Of a stretch of 64,000 nucleotides of DNA, positions 30,604 to 42,832 are shown piece after piece. The DNA is from Mikania micrantha. Lineage: Eukaryota; Streptophyta; Magnoliopsida; Asterales; Asteraceae. Made by a program: the position numbers and the translations under genes. Positions within the stretch are counted from its first letter, which is position 1; the number at the start of each line of letters is the position of its first letter. The notes under the pieces were generated by a model. The model saw only the letters and a list, made by a program, of their open reading frames with translations. It was not told the origin of the DNA and did not search any database. The stretch covers positions 1,860,001 to 1,924,000 of the forward strand of contig CM018694.1 of the NCBI GenBank assembly GCA_009363875.1, in the 5' to 3' direction.

Positions 30604-33600
30604 ATGATGCAGGTGGCATTCACGGGCCATATTAACAGTCGATGGATTGTTGATAGTGGATGTTCACGGCATATGACAGGAGAGATCAGTTTGTTGAAAG
30701 ATTTTAGGGAAATGAATGGTTGTTATGTTAATTTTGCAGGAGATAAAGGTGGTCAAATTACCGGTAGTGGTAGTTTGACTAGTAAAGTGTCATTTGATAA
30801 TGTAAACTACTGCAAAGAGTTAACTGATAATCTGTTGAGTGTGTCTCAGATAAGTGATAAAGGTTACAAGGTTTTGTTTGATGAGAAAAAGTGCTATGTG
30901 CTCAAGCAAGGAATTCAAATTCCTGAAGACTGGATTTTAATGACTGCTGACAGGTGTAAAAATCTGTATGTTTTAGACATGGCAAAGGCGGAGACAGTTA
31001 ACAAAGTTGAGACTTGTTTGGTGTCAAAGGCCACAGAACAGGATACTCGGTCTTGGCACAGGAGAATGGGTCACATACATATCAGAAAGATGAATCATCT
31101 TGTACACAATCACTTGGTTGATGGTGTACCGGTTAAACATTTCAAATTACCTGATGTGTGTGTTTCGTGTAAGAAAGGCAAACAGAAAAGGAGGTCACAT
31201 AAGACTAAAACTGTTTTTTCTATTGATAAACCTCTAGAACTTCTTCACATGGATCTGTTTGGTCCGATTAATGTGAAAAGTATTGGAGGTGAATCATATT
31301 GTTTTGTAGTGACCGATGATTTTTCTAGGTTTTCATGGGTTATGTTCTTAAAATTTAAATCTGAAACTTATGAAAATTTTGTTTTGCTTGTGAACAGATT
31401 GGAGACTTTGTACAAGTTGAGGGTTAGGCGGGTTCGATCAGACAATGGGACAGAATTTAAGAATCAGAATATGGAAACTTTCTGTGATTCAAAGGGCATC
31501 CAGCAGCAATTTAGTGCACCGTATGAACCACAAATGAACGGTGTAGATGAAAGGAAGAATCGTACATTGATAGAGTCTGCTCGGACGATGCTTGCTGATT
31601 CTAAGCTGCCCATTACTTTCTGGAGTGAAGCTGTAGCAACCGCTTGTTTTACTCTCAACAGAGTGCTGATTGTCAAACGACATAACAAGACTTGTTATGA
31701 ACTTCTTCAGAATCGGAAACCAAATTTGGAACACTTGGAACCTTTCGGGGCTCCTTGTACCATGCTCAAGAAAGATGCTAAATTTAACTCTAAGGTTGAA
31801 GAAGGTTTCTTTCTTGGGTACAGCCTACCCAACAAACGTGTGTTTAACAAACGCACGGGTGTTGTGGAACTCTGGTATAATGTGGATGTTCAATGACATA
31901 CACCTATACCAGAAGGCAAAGGTCCAAATTGGTTATTCGATTATGATAAACTTTTCGAGTCTTTTAATTTGTCTCCTACTGTTACTGATGATGAAATTTC
32001 TTTGCAGATGTTATACGATTTACAAAATTGTGAAGATACAGGAATTTCTCATCCAGCTGAAGATACTCATCCAACAGGAGTAGGCACTTCAGAAGCTGTT
32101 AATGTTGATTGGTCATCGGAGGATGATCAGGATATTTTTGAAGATGCTATTTCTCAAGATCAAGATCAAGATGAAGATCAAGATGAAGATCAGAATATCA
32201 CAAATCTTGATCATGGTGTTGGAGTCCCGCAAGTGCCACTGTCCAGAGTACATGTGAATCACCCTATTAAACAGATCATTGGAGATCCGTCTGTTGGAGT
32301 ACAGACGAGGCGACAGATTACAAATGAGGAGAGTTTGTATGTCGAGATGGAGCGTAATCATGGGATTCAAGAGTTATGGATGCATTCTGCATTCGTTTCT
32401 CAGATTGAGCCTAAATCTGTAACTGAAGCCCTGCGTGAGCCTGCCTGGGTGGAGGCCATGCAAGAGGAGCTTAATCAGTTTCAGAAACTGGGAGTTTGGC
32501 ATTTGGTAGATTTGCCAAAAGGTGAAAAGAAGATTGGCACCAGGTGGGTGTTGAAGTGTAAGCGAGACGATAGAGGCGTGATTGTTCGAAACAAGGCACG
32601 TTTGGTTGTACAAGGGTTCAAACAGATAGAAGGAATTGATTATGATGAGGTTTTTGCACCAGTGGCGTGGCTTGAAGCGATAAGATTATTTTTATCTTTT
32701 GCTGCTCACCGGAAGTTTAAAGTTTTTCAACTGGATGTTAAGTCTGCATTTCTTTATGGTTCATTGAAGGAGACAGTGTACGTTTGTCAGCCACCGGGCT
32801 TTGAGGATCCTATCCATCGGGATCAGGTCTATATCCTCGACAAAGCACTGTATGGTCTTCATCAAGCTCCTCGAACTTGGTATGAGACTCTCTCGACTCA
32901 CCTTATTGAACACGGGTTCAATAGGGGTCAGATAGACATTCTCCTTGTTCAGATCTATGTGGATGAAATCATCTTCGGATCTACCGATGAGCAGATGTGT
33001 TTAGAATTTAAGCAGGTTATGATTGAGAAGTTTGAGATGAGTGCTATGTCTGACATCAAGTTCTTTTTGGGTTTACAAATTGATCAGTCTGATGATGGTA
33101 TTTTTATCCATCAGACCAAATACATTCAAGATGTGCTAAAACGGTTTAGCATGCTTGACTGTAAACCCATTTCCACGCCTATTCAGCCCAATCACGGGAT
33201 TGAGCCGGATATTAAGGGGGAGTTAATTGATGCTACATTATATCGTGGAATGATTGGGAGCTTGATGTATTTGACGGCCTTTAGACCAGATATTGTATTC
33301 GCTACAAGTATCTGTGTTCGCTATCAATCAAAGCCTAAAGTCTCTCATCTGATTGCAGTCAAGAGGATTTTACGTTATTTGAAGGATACACCAAACACCG
33401 GTTTGTGGTATCCTAAAGATGATAACTATACCTTTCATGCTTATAGTGATTCAGACTATGGAGGATGCAAGACTGATTCCAAATCAACTACTGGTGGTGC
33501 TCAGTTTCTGGGGGAGAGGTTAGTCTCATGGCAGTGTAAGAAACAAACATCTGTTGCTACATCTACATGTGAAGCTGAATATGTAGCAACTGCCAGTTAT

Positions 33601-33927
33601 TGTTCCCAAGTCTTGTGGATACAACAACAGATGATAGACTATGGACTTACTTTTCTAACTACCCCGATTCATGTAGATAATGAGGCTGCAATTGCGATTA
33701 CCAAAAATCCAGTGTATCATTCACGTTCAAAGCATATTGACATTCGGTTTCATTTCATACGAGATTGTTATGAAAAGAAACTAATTGATGTGGTGAAGAT
33801 ACACACAAACGAGCAAAGGGCAGACCTTCTCACCAAGGCCTTTGATAAACAACGTTTTGAGTACTTAATCAAATTAAATGGGATCAGGGTCATGGGTGAG
33901 GTAATCAAGAATCCAATTCCTTCATAA
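30604..33927 (+). pseudogene. pol of element D (one TGA, altered RT active site)
   Basis: One frame of 1107 codons broken by a TGA at 31894-31896. Protease has DSGCSRHMTG near residue 17. The integrase zinc finger (HRRMGH, CVSCKK) is followed by a D-D-35-E core (TDDFSRF; SDNGTEF; DERKN). Reverse transcriptase starts around 32400 and has FQLDVKSAFLYG, but the active site usually reading YVDD is YVDE (32956-32967). About eleven residues just before it (between GQID and ILLVQ) are missing compared with element J. RNase H runs to the end with ADLLTKAF and ends near 33927. The change and deletion would be expected to abolish DNA synthesis. Confidence 0.93.
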
Positions 33928-35138
33928 TCATTTTTTATTGAATTAACATCAGATTTTATATTTTTTTAATTTGTGTTTTTGTTTTTAGGGGGAGAAAAGT
34001 TTGAAAAATACAAAAACATTAAAAAATCAAAAATACAAAAACATAAAAATTTAAAAATTTGAGAAATTGATTCTACATAATGAGAAATGATAGTATATTA
34101 TTTGCATTTGGAAACATATCTGTATGTGTTATTAAAAACTAAAAGTAATTACATGTATTAAGAGTGATGTGTTGGTAGGTTTATAACTTAGTTAAGATAA
34201 GTTTAAACAAAGTTTTGATTATATTTTATAAGAAACAGATGCTTAGAATGCAGTACTTAGTTTTGTCCTGAAAGAGTGATAATCTTTCTGACAAAATGTT
34301 CTTGAACAAAAAGTCAAAGTATTAGTCTGATCATGGGTTTAATTTTTAAAAGAAATTCTGATTTTGTTTTTTCTTTTATTTTAGTTTAAAGCTGGAACAG
34401 TCTTTGTGTATACTTACGTATCGACCTGATTGTTATAGCTTTAAACAATTCAAATTTGTTTTCTTGGTTCTGATTAAGATTTGGACAATCTTTGTGTATA
34501 TGAAAATATCGAACTGATTGTTAAAAGCTTAATCTTAAATTATTGTTTCGTTCATTTTCTGAATCATTTGAGCATACGTAAGTATCAACCTTGATTCCAA
34601 GATCTTGAACAATTTCGAATTGTTTTCTATTTTGTTATTTTCAAAAAGAAATTCTGTTTTATTTTTACATGATCAGATTAGTTGAAATTGAAATTATAAG
34701 TTTGAGAACATTTATGTTTGATTAGTTATTCACAAATCGGGGATGTGTTCAAGTAAATGGATTATTATAAAGTTATCATAATCTTGTTTTAAACTTATTT
34801 TTGACTAAGTGATAAATTTAAAAGGATAAGTATACTGACAATCATCTTAAAACTTGTAATTTGCAGATAATATTTGAGATAATACATACAGATGTGTTGA
34901 AAATTGTAAAATAATATGATCTCATGTCAGGATCTTTCTCAAACAAAAAGATTTTATTTTTTTAGTGTAGTTATTTTGATAATTTTGTGGTTTATTTGTT
35001 CTGAAAATTTGAAAAATTCCAAAAAGATTTTAATTTTTTATCTGATGTTAAATCAATAATTTTTGATTATTTGTTTGACTTTGGAACAATTAAATATGAT
35101 TTAGTTTTGAAAATAAAAGAAAATTCAAGTTTTGAAAA
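33928..35138 (+). other. AT-rich non-coding spacer after D pol
   Basis: No gene seen. An early purine run (TAGGGGGAGAAAAG near 33988) resembles an internal purine tract. Two imperfect copies of a roughly 50-bp segment containing CTTTGTGTATA and CTGATTGTTA lie at about 34390-34440 and 34485-34535. Confidence 0.6.
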
Positions 35139-35395
35139 GGTTCGTTTGGTGAAGGTTTGAGAAGGTTCGCAGAAAGGGTTCGTTGGTAAGGTTCGCCATT
35201 TAGGTTCGCTAGCTGTGTGTAGCTAGGTTCGCTGAAATGGTTCGTAAGAAAGGTTCGTGACAATGGTTCGTTGAGAATGGTTCGTTGCTAAATGGTTCGT
35301 TGCTAAATAGTTCGTTGAAAAAGGTTCGTTACCATGGTTCGCTGAAAAGGTTCGTGAGGTATATATATACAGGGTTCGCGAATATGGTTCGTCAC
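35139..35395 (+). promoter_or_regulatory. Internal promoter candidate for the D 3' ORF
   Basis: Fourteen GGTTCG words in about 215 bp lead straight to TATATATATAC (35360-35370), with two more words just after it. This reproduces the layout of the D LTR promoter (words, then TATA). It would give a separate transcript for the 3' ORF starting near 35395. No start site is proven. Confidence 0.55.
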
Positions 35396-35515
35396 TTTCA
35401 TTTTTTTCACAGACGACGAACCCTCAAGAGACTGTTTTTCGATTTTCGATCTTTGACTTCCCAGAACTTTTTATTGTTATCATTAGATTCAGAATCATCG
35501 TGTGAACATTTCAAG

Positions 35516-36057
35516 GTAGAAATTTTGGAATTTGACCGAGTAATTTGAGAGATCTGAGTGATTTTAGAAGTTTTTAGATCGAATCTGTAATTTGACTTAA
35601 AACTGGTTAAAATCTAAAAATTGGACAAACCATCTTCATTAAAGTTGTTCATCGGCATGTTTCGAACCTGGGTGTCAAATTTTATCATCAAATTCGATGT
35701 TTTGAAATTTTGATTTCAAACTTGGAAATGGTTCGCTGGTTGAACAGGTTCGTGGGAATGAACAAAGGTTCGCCGAACCATAAGGTTCGTTTGAATCTAA
35801 AAGGTTCGTGGCGAACCTCTGAATTTCCAATCAACCGAACCTTTTGGTCAAGGTTCGTTTGACCAACAGGTTCGTGTGATATAAGGTTCGTTCACATGAA
35901 GGTTCGCTCAAAAGGTTTGTCTGATGATTAGGTTCGTCTGATTTAGGTTCGTTCAACATTAGGTTCGTTTAAGAAAGATAGGTTCGCTGGTCTACTTAGA
36001 AATTTTTTTAATTTTTTTTAATTTTGTTTCTAATTGTTTTTTATTTTTTATTTGTAG
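35516..36057 (+). other. Predicted 5'-UTR intron before the D 3' ORF
   Basis: Possible donor AAG|GTAGAA at 35513-35521 and a strong acceptor at 36057: a long T-rich run then TTTGTAG. About 13 GGTTCG words lie in the last 290 bp. Element C has the same T-rich tract and TGTAG two bases before its ATG. Inferred from splice-site resemblance and from the position of the start codon. Confidence 0.5.
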
Positions 36058-36059
36058 AA

Positions 36060-39000
36060 ATTGCAAACCTAGTTTTCGGAGACAAACATAATGTTTGTGC
36101 TTACTTGGATCCTACTAACAAGAACGGTCAAGATTTTCGTCCTATGATCGAGTTTCTCAGAAGATCAAGAATTTTTCATGCTATTTCCAGTTCGGTTCAA
36201 ATTTACAGATCACATATTCAGAGTTTCTGGGGATCAACAAGAGTTATTTCTGTGGATGATGTTTATGTGATAGATGTGAATGTGCTTGGGCAAGCAATTC
36301 GTATATCCGAAGCTGATATTAGGAGGGTATTGCAGTTTGGAGGAGAACCGGATGGTGTAACTCTCATTCCTGAAAGTTGCATCAAAGGTTGTTTTCTAAG
36401 GATTCGTTACTTTGGAGCTTACAACTCCATATCAGTCAAGAAGGGCAAGCTACCTCTGCAATACAAGTTCTTAGCACATGTGTTGCTACATTGTTTGAGT
36501 ATGAGGAAGGGAACTTTCGATGAGTTGAGGGACTTGATGAGGTCAGCTATGGTGGCTCTCATATTGAACAAACCGTTCAATTTCTCGGGAATGATTTTCC
36601 GTTACATGTGTGACAACATAACGAAGGCTAAGGATAGATTCTAAATGTATCCTAGGTTCGTACAGATGCTTATAGATGAGAGGATGCCTGAAGGAATGTT
36701 ACCCAGGGAAGCAGGGGATTTACTGAAACTTAAGCATATGACTGATTCCAGTTTGGGTCAAGTCAGGGTTTATCAAAAGACTGGAGATGCTGTGTTGGAG
36801 AAAGATTTGATAGGTCATTGTGCCAGGGCAAATTATGTTGCGCCTGAGAATGATGCCTGGAGGCATGAGGATTCAGAATCTGACAATGAAGATGTTGCAG
36901 CTGAGGATACTCAAGCACCACCTCCACCTCCACCAAGACAAAAACCAAGGAAGACTCCTGGTCAATCTTCTCAATCTACTCCTCAAGCTAAATCATCACA
37001 AGAACAGAGTTCTCAGGAACCTTTAGAGGTTGATATGTCTGAGCATCAGACAGAGGCTGATGTTGCTGGTAATGATGAAGCTGAATCTTCTGACACTGAG
37101 TCAGAGTTTGAGATGGTTCAAGAAGGAAATCAAATGATGAGGAGAATGAAAAGAAAGTTTGTTGAAAAGGCTGCTGAAGAAAAGGAAGAAAAAGATGATC
37201 CTATCTTTATACCTGAAGAGCCTGAATCTTCTAAGCCAAAGAAAATAAAAAGAATGGCCAAGAGAGGGCCTTATGAGAAGAAAAAGGCTAAGACTGATAA
37301 GACCACTGTGTCTTCACCTGTGATTGCTACTTCGGTTTCTATTTCTGATTCTCCGATTGTTACTACATCAGTTTCTGTTTCTGCTTCATTGATCATTACT
37401 TCAGTTCCTGTGTCTATTATTCATGCATCTACTGTACAAACTCCTGAGTTTGTACACGTAGCTTCTTTTACACCATCTTTTGTGGAGGCTACTACTGTTT
37501 CTACATCATTGCCAGAGATTGTTATTCCTCAGGATTCACTTCCTAGAGATGATTTATTTTCAGGACTTGATGATCTGGGAGATATAAATTTCACTGATTA
37601 TGATGATTCAGAGATTAAAAGAAGATTATCTGCTTTGTCTAAAGAGTTTGAAGAATATAATCAAGGAAAAGAAAAGGAGGTTGCTGAGAAACCATCTTCA
37701 TCCACTTCTGGGCTGAATGAGTTAAAAGCTCAAATGGATCTGATGATGAAGTGGAAAGAACAAGAGGTTGCTGAGAAGAAAGTGTTGAAAGATAAAATTT
37801 CTGAGTTAGAATTTTTTGTTAAGATGCAATATGATGATATTGTTGAGTTGAAGAATGAGAACATGGATTTAAGGATCAAGATAAGAGAGTTGGAGAAAAA
37901 TATGACAAAGTCAGAAGCTTCAAGTTCTAAAGTTGAAAAGGTGGTGGTAGATTTGGATATTGATGAGGAGGAGAAGATAGAAGAAGAAGAAGAAGAGGTT
38001 GACTATGATGCTGATGTTGATGAACATCCTAATGATACTGATTTTGATGGTGATGGTGGAGCAGGTGGTGATGCTGGTGGAGTTGTTGGAAGTTCTGGTA
38101 GTTTGAATTCTGTGACTGGAGCCATTGTGGTTTATACTCCTTCCAAACTTGCTACTGATGCAGTTCCTTTGACTTATGTATCTTCTGATAGGGATAGGAA
38201 TTGTACTGAAGTTGTTTTTGAGGATTTAGATGCAATAGAACATCCTATGGCTATTCTTGATTATTCTCTGCCTACCTTTCTTGATTTATTTAAAATGAAT
38301 TCTGATATAGACTTGCAGAGAAACATTATTGAAGTTCAAGTGGATCAGGAGATAGAAGAAGGGGAGATTATTGGAGATTATTCAGTTCAAGACTATCAAT
38401 CTATATTTGATTATGATAAGGATGATGATGATGATTTGATGTTTGATTTTGAAGAATATGATGACACTGATTTGTCTGATTTTGATAAAGATGTTATTGA
38501 TGAAGAATTGCTGAATCTAAACATGATGAAGAAAATGTTTGAAGCCGGAAGTATGTCAAGTACAATTCTGAATCCAGTTAAAGTAAAGACAAACATGGAT
38601 TTGTGGAATGAGATTCAAGATGAAACTAAGTATATTATTGATCATTTACATTCTTTCAAGATTATGAGAGAAGAGTATGAAGATAAAGATCCAGAAAACT
38701 TAACTAAACAATCCACAAAGTTCAAGATTGGATCTAAATCCAAGATGATTGGAAGGATTATTAGTTATGGTTATTTTCATTACATTCCTGGAAGTTTACC
38801 TGATAAGGGTTGTTATGTGGTGAAAAGAATTGATGGATGTCAATACTTTGGCAAGGCTACTGATATGATGAGTCTACCATCGTTTGAATGCAAAGTTCTA
38901 TCAAGATTGAGGATGATAAAACCTATTCAGACTCGACACAATGAGATTTTTGAGAATTTATTGAAGAAAGAAGCTCGATTGGGATGGAGTTTGTTGAATC

Positions 39001-39548
39001 CACAATTCAAAGAAAAATTTAAAGATTATGTAAAGCCAAATGTGTTCAAAAGACCAAGACTTAGAAAGATTGAACAAGATTGGAATCCATTCTTTAAATT
39101 TTGGTTTTATGATGAGAGGACTTCTGAAGGTGTAATTGTGTTAAAGCAAGATAATGATTGGAGAGTGATTCGGATGCTTGATCCTATATGGATTGTGAAT
39201 TGCTCAAGAGATGATATTGTTTTGTTGGATTCAGCTCAGATATATGCTGAAGATGGATTTCATGATGTTGGAGTGAGCTACAAAGATATGGCAATTCAAT
39301 ATTAGACCATTGCACGAATGTGCTTTACTTTGCGTATACATTATGGTTGTAATTGGAATGATGTGAATTACTTGTATACAAAATTGATGGAGTTGCAAAA
39401 GGAAAGAGATGAACGAGATGATAGATTGATGGCAGAAAGATTGGCAAAGATACCACGTTCGGTTGTTATACGAGCGGTGGATAATGTTGTGACTGAAGAC
39501 ATTGGAGAGTCAAGTGGTGTCAAAGACAAAGTTGCAGATCAAGACTAA
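36060..39548 (+). pseudogene. Extra 3' ORF of element D (start lost, two nonsense codons)
   Basis: About 1162 codons in one frame, broken by TAA at 36642 and TAG at 39303. Where C has its ATG, D has ATT (36060-36062), so the start is lost too. The N-terminal domain (about 1-270) and the C-terminal domain (about 885-1145) are closely shared with C. Between them are a proline/glutamine linker, a basic patch (PKKIKRMAKRGPYEKKKAK, near residue 391), an S/T/V-rich stretch, a strong coiled coil (about 517-625) and very acidic runs (EEKIEEEEEE). No signal peptide, cleavage site or membrane helix is evident, so the env-like label given to this position in SIRE elements is not supported here. A nuclear or scaffold protein is possible; function unknown. 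Confidence 0.85.
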
Positions 39549-39570
39549 AGATTTTTGATAGCAAACATTT

Positions 39571-39580
39571 AGGGGGAGTT
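39571..39580 (+). other. Polypurine tract of D
   Basis: AGGGGGAGTT immediately precedes the 3' LTR. Confidence 0.9.
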
Positions 39581-40074
39581 TGTTAGTGCATATTTGTAAT
39601 TGTTTGCTATTCAAAAGTTGTATTTATTTTGAGTTTGTAAAGGTTCGTTTAAAGGTTTGTCAAGGTTCGTTTGGCCCACGAACCTAGGCAGGTTCGGCGA
39701 ACCTATTGTGTTGATAGGTTCGGCGAACCTATAAACCTTGAGATGGTTTGGCTAACGAACCTAAAGGTTTGTTCAGCGAACCTTAGGGTTCGGCTGACGA
39801 ACCTAAGGTTCGCTGGTCTGTAGTATATATAGTTGTTGTATTTGTTTCTTAGATAGAACTTAGACAGAACTTTTGGGTATAGATCTGCTGATTCTCTCTG
39901 TGTGAGAAGTCAGTAATTCTGATTGAGTCTTGTAATCATTGGTTGATAATACAAGATTTGTTTTATGAATTGCTTGTGATCTTGAGTTTTATACATGTTA
40001 ACAATGGATTCCGCACATCGTGAATAGTTAGTGGAGCTTGTTATTCGATCCTGAACGGTTTCACCAAACCAACA
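39581..40074 (+). repeat. 3' LTR of element D (494 bp)
   Basis: Same ends as the 5' LTR, with six substitutions by eye. Followed by the right AGCAT target duplication (40075-40079). Confidence 0.95.
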
Positions 40075-40079
40075 AGCAT

Positions 40080-40568
40080 TTATTAAATCAAACATGACTT
40101 AAGATTTCACGAAAGTCATACACATCACAATGAAATAGTTTTCCCCCAATTGGTTTTTATCGTTCTCAAAGATTGAGGAATATAACTCTAGTTTATTCAA
40201 TAATATAATAGATTGAGGAATTTCCTAACAAACTTTCATTTAGTAGGAAATTTCTAGCCAACTAAATCTTAACCATGGGTTGTTGTAACAAGGTTTGTGT
40301 TGTGATTGACATATGTTTTGAAATAACTTTATGTATTAGTATAGAGTTTGATATACATGTGACTTATATTCCTCATGCAAAACCCAATAATTTTGTAGAC
40401 TATTGTCCTTGTTACAACCTTCCCAAGTTAACATTTAAGATTGGCTAGTTCGAATGGTTAAAGGTTTGGTGATAACCACATAGGATAGATTAAGTCTTGA
40501 ACCACAACTAATCCAACCCTTAGGCTTACACAATCAATTAATCAGTGTGTTGTGATTAGTTTAGTTTT
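40080..40568. other. Unassigned AT-rich stretch right of D
   Basis: Probably the continuation of the sequence that D entered (LTR G or its host). No coding frame, no clear LTR boundary and no tandem repeat seen. Confidence 0.4.
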
Positions 40569-41000
40569 TGATGCATATTTGGGTGTCCGCTGCTGGTTGA
40601 ATAGTATATATTAGTTTCTGTAAAAATGTATTCACTTGTATGAATTTGTATGTTGTTACACTAGGAACTGAGTCATTGGCAGGGGCATATACGAATAGAT
40701 TTCATGTGCATGGGTCCATTCGTACGAATGGATATACGAATGGCTCCATTCGTATGAATGGAGTGCTGCCCTATATATACCAGTTCTCGATGTTTGAACT
40801 TTAAGGTTTTCAGTTTTCTTAGGGTTTGAGCAGGAGAAGGGGAGATATCATGCTCGTTCTCCCCAACAATGACTATGTTCTTTTATGTGTATGAATTCAA
40901 TCATGTAATCATTCATTTATTCAATATACAATTGGTTTGATTCATACTCGTGTTGTACTCTTGCCCTAAACCTTCCGTCCATTGTAAAAATTGTCAGTCC
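40569..41000 (+). repeat. LTR-like promoter fragment N
   Basis: Starts TGATGCATATTTGG, resembling the C/D LTR start. It has three CATTCGTACGAATG-type palindromes (40705-40765) directly upstream of TATATATAC (40772-40780) and a leader-like stretch after it. It may be an LTR of a SIRE-like element, possibly J. The 3' boundary is unclear and no primer site follows. Confidence 0.4.
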
Positions 41001-41039
41001 TAAACGTTTTTTCATTAGTTCATTTAAGGTTTAGGATAC

Positions 41040-42754
41040 TTGGATAAGCTCAAGTCATTAGTATCGATCCCAGGTTTGATCAACTCCAAAAGAAACCCAT
41101 CGATACTATAATATCGATAAGGTTTTTGTGACCGATACTAGATGCCTTTAACATGTTAATGTTGATGTTCTTGGGTACAACATCACTTGGACCGGATAAG
41201 GTACCAGTATTGAGAGTCTAGGGCTGATGTGGAGGTGTCGAAATTGATATTATCAAAGTTAAAGTCATGGGAGAGAAAAAGGTGGCCATTGATACGAATA
41301 GTATCGATAGCTCCCTTAGTATCAAACAAGTAACCTTCGAACTTATCATTATCGACCAAACCTTGAACCATTTTACTTGGACTTCATCAAGGATTCAGTA
41401 TCAACCAAATCAGGTGGGTGTTTTGGCCATCGATATTAGTTATGATCGCCCCAAGGTTCAACTGTTTTTTAAAACATACCCATTGATACTATCAATATCG
41501 ATGGTTTGTTATCATCGATACTATGGCTCCCAGATGGTTAAAATCGATGGTTCATAGGCTCATACCCATTGGATTACACTTATCAAACTAATATAAAGGT
41601 CCTTAATCTATCTTAACCCCTTTGAAATTGATAGAATCGATGATAACTTGGTTGTTAACACACAACTCGTCGATACTAGTAGTATCGACATTTCTTATGT
41701 CGATACTAATTCCTAGATCTAGCTGAGTTCATGAAGCTTAACGAGGTTTCACTTCATGTTTTTCCAAGTTTTTCTAAGCTCATTTGGTTGCATGTTCTCA
41801 AGTTTAGAAAGCTCAAAACCGGTTTTGAAGTTCATTGGTGCTCAATAGTGAAAAACCATAAACATCCGCACCTTCTCACTATTCTTGGTTGTTCAAGCTC
41901 ATGTTAGGGCAGATCCTTTGTACTTCTAGCTTCCTTTCGTTGAGAGGATCGTTTAGACCCCAAATTTGCCCAACTTGGTGAAGAGATGATGAAGTTGAGT
42001 GTGGGTTTTTAGAGTAAAAATGTAGAGAGAGAGAGAGACAAAAAACGAATTTTAGAGAGAGAGGATAATTTTCTGCAATAAATGAGAGGTAGGGGAGGAA
42101 ATGAAGCTTTTTATACCTCGAGTTGTCTCACGCGCGTTCGGGTTCGATCGGTTTCGCGTTGGCACGCTATTTTACGAACATTACGTAAAGATTATGTTTT
42201 CATAAAAAATAGTTTTATTTTATCTTTTTAGGTTATGATTTCTAATAAATATTTTAAGTGAAATATTATTATTAATTTATTTTCAAAATCATTTATTTTA
42301 ATTATTTCTTTAGAAAGGATAACTTTCGCGCATATTTGTATGAATCGTCACCCGTAGGAACATGACGATTGTTTTACTTTCTGTTTTGGTTTTCTAATTA
42401 TTAGATATCATTTAAAATGTTAAACCCACAAATATATTCATGTGAATCTTCATTCCACGAACATACTGTTAGTTTAATATTCTATAATGTTATCCTTGAT
42501 TGTTTTGAACTTGTTTCCTCACAACGTTTGTGTGCCATCATTTTGTTATTTTGGATTACATGACTTATGAATTATATTATCAGACATCGAATTTCCTCGT
42601 TACTGATAGAATTCCCATGTCTTAACTGTTGTGTGTGAAAATTGTTTACCTATTCACAATGAATATTCCCAATATTATTGACAAACGAACTTATAATTAC
42701 AAACAAGTATTTGCAAGTATCGTTCGTACATACGACTACAGTACAAATGTTACA
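41040..42754 (-). repeat. LTR I, minus-strand Gypsy LTR related to A
   Basis: On the minus strand it starts TGTAACATTTGTACTG at 42754, close to the A LTR start. It then shows GGGTGACGATTC (near 42345), a counterpart of the A stretch around TTAGGAATTACAACCTAA (near 42235), and a TATA box TATAAAAAG (42107-42115) followed by an AG/CT-rich leader. Downstream of it is a cluster of ATCGATACTA-type words (41050-41715). The 3' end is not identifiable. Confidence 0.6.
41050..41715 (-). repeat. ATCGATACTA word cluster in LTR I
   Basis: More than a dozen ATCGATAC or TATCGATA words, several as inverted pairs (for example GTCGATACTA then GTAGTATCGAC at 41676-41700). They lie 400-1060 bp downstream of the minus-strand TATA, the same relative place as the CGAACC cluster in A. 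Confidence 0.75.
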
Positions 42755-42832
42755 ATAGTGGGTGGAATCCTGCAAAGGATTTCAATTGCTTCTGAAGAAG
42801 CAAGTTCACAGCAAAGCAATGTTCTGAATTAG
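42755..42832 (+). other. Short segment between LTR I and solo LTR H
   Basis: About 75 bp, ending in ATTAG, the left target duplication of H. It should belong to whatever H inserted into, most likely the 5' region of Copia element J. Too short to assign. Confidence 0.4.

Larger units (their letters stand above)
26301..40074 (+). mobile_element. Element D: complete SIRE/Maximus-like Ty1/Copia element, 13.8 kb
   Basis: Order: 494-bp LTR, primer site, GGTTCG-rich leader, gag, pol (protease, integrase, reverse transcriptase, RNase H: the Copia order), a 2.1 kb spacer, an extra 3' ORF, a purine tract and a 494-bp LTR, flanked by AGCAT on both sides. The two LTRs differ at six positions by eye (1.2 percent), so D is older than A and L. 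Every coding region carries breaks, including a changed catalytic motif in reverse transcriptase. Confidence 0.96.

Noticed and set aside
36060..39548. Envelope gene
   Set aside because: The position fits the env-like label used for SIRE elements, but no signal peptide, cleavage motif or membrane helix is visible.
40080..42832. Host gene between D and H
   Set aside because: Only LTR-like promoter words, minus-strand LTR motifs and short frames were found; nothing resembling a plant protein.
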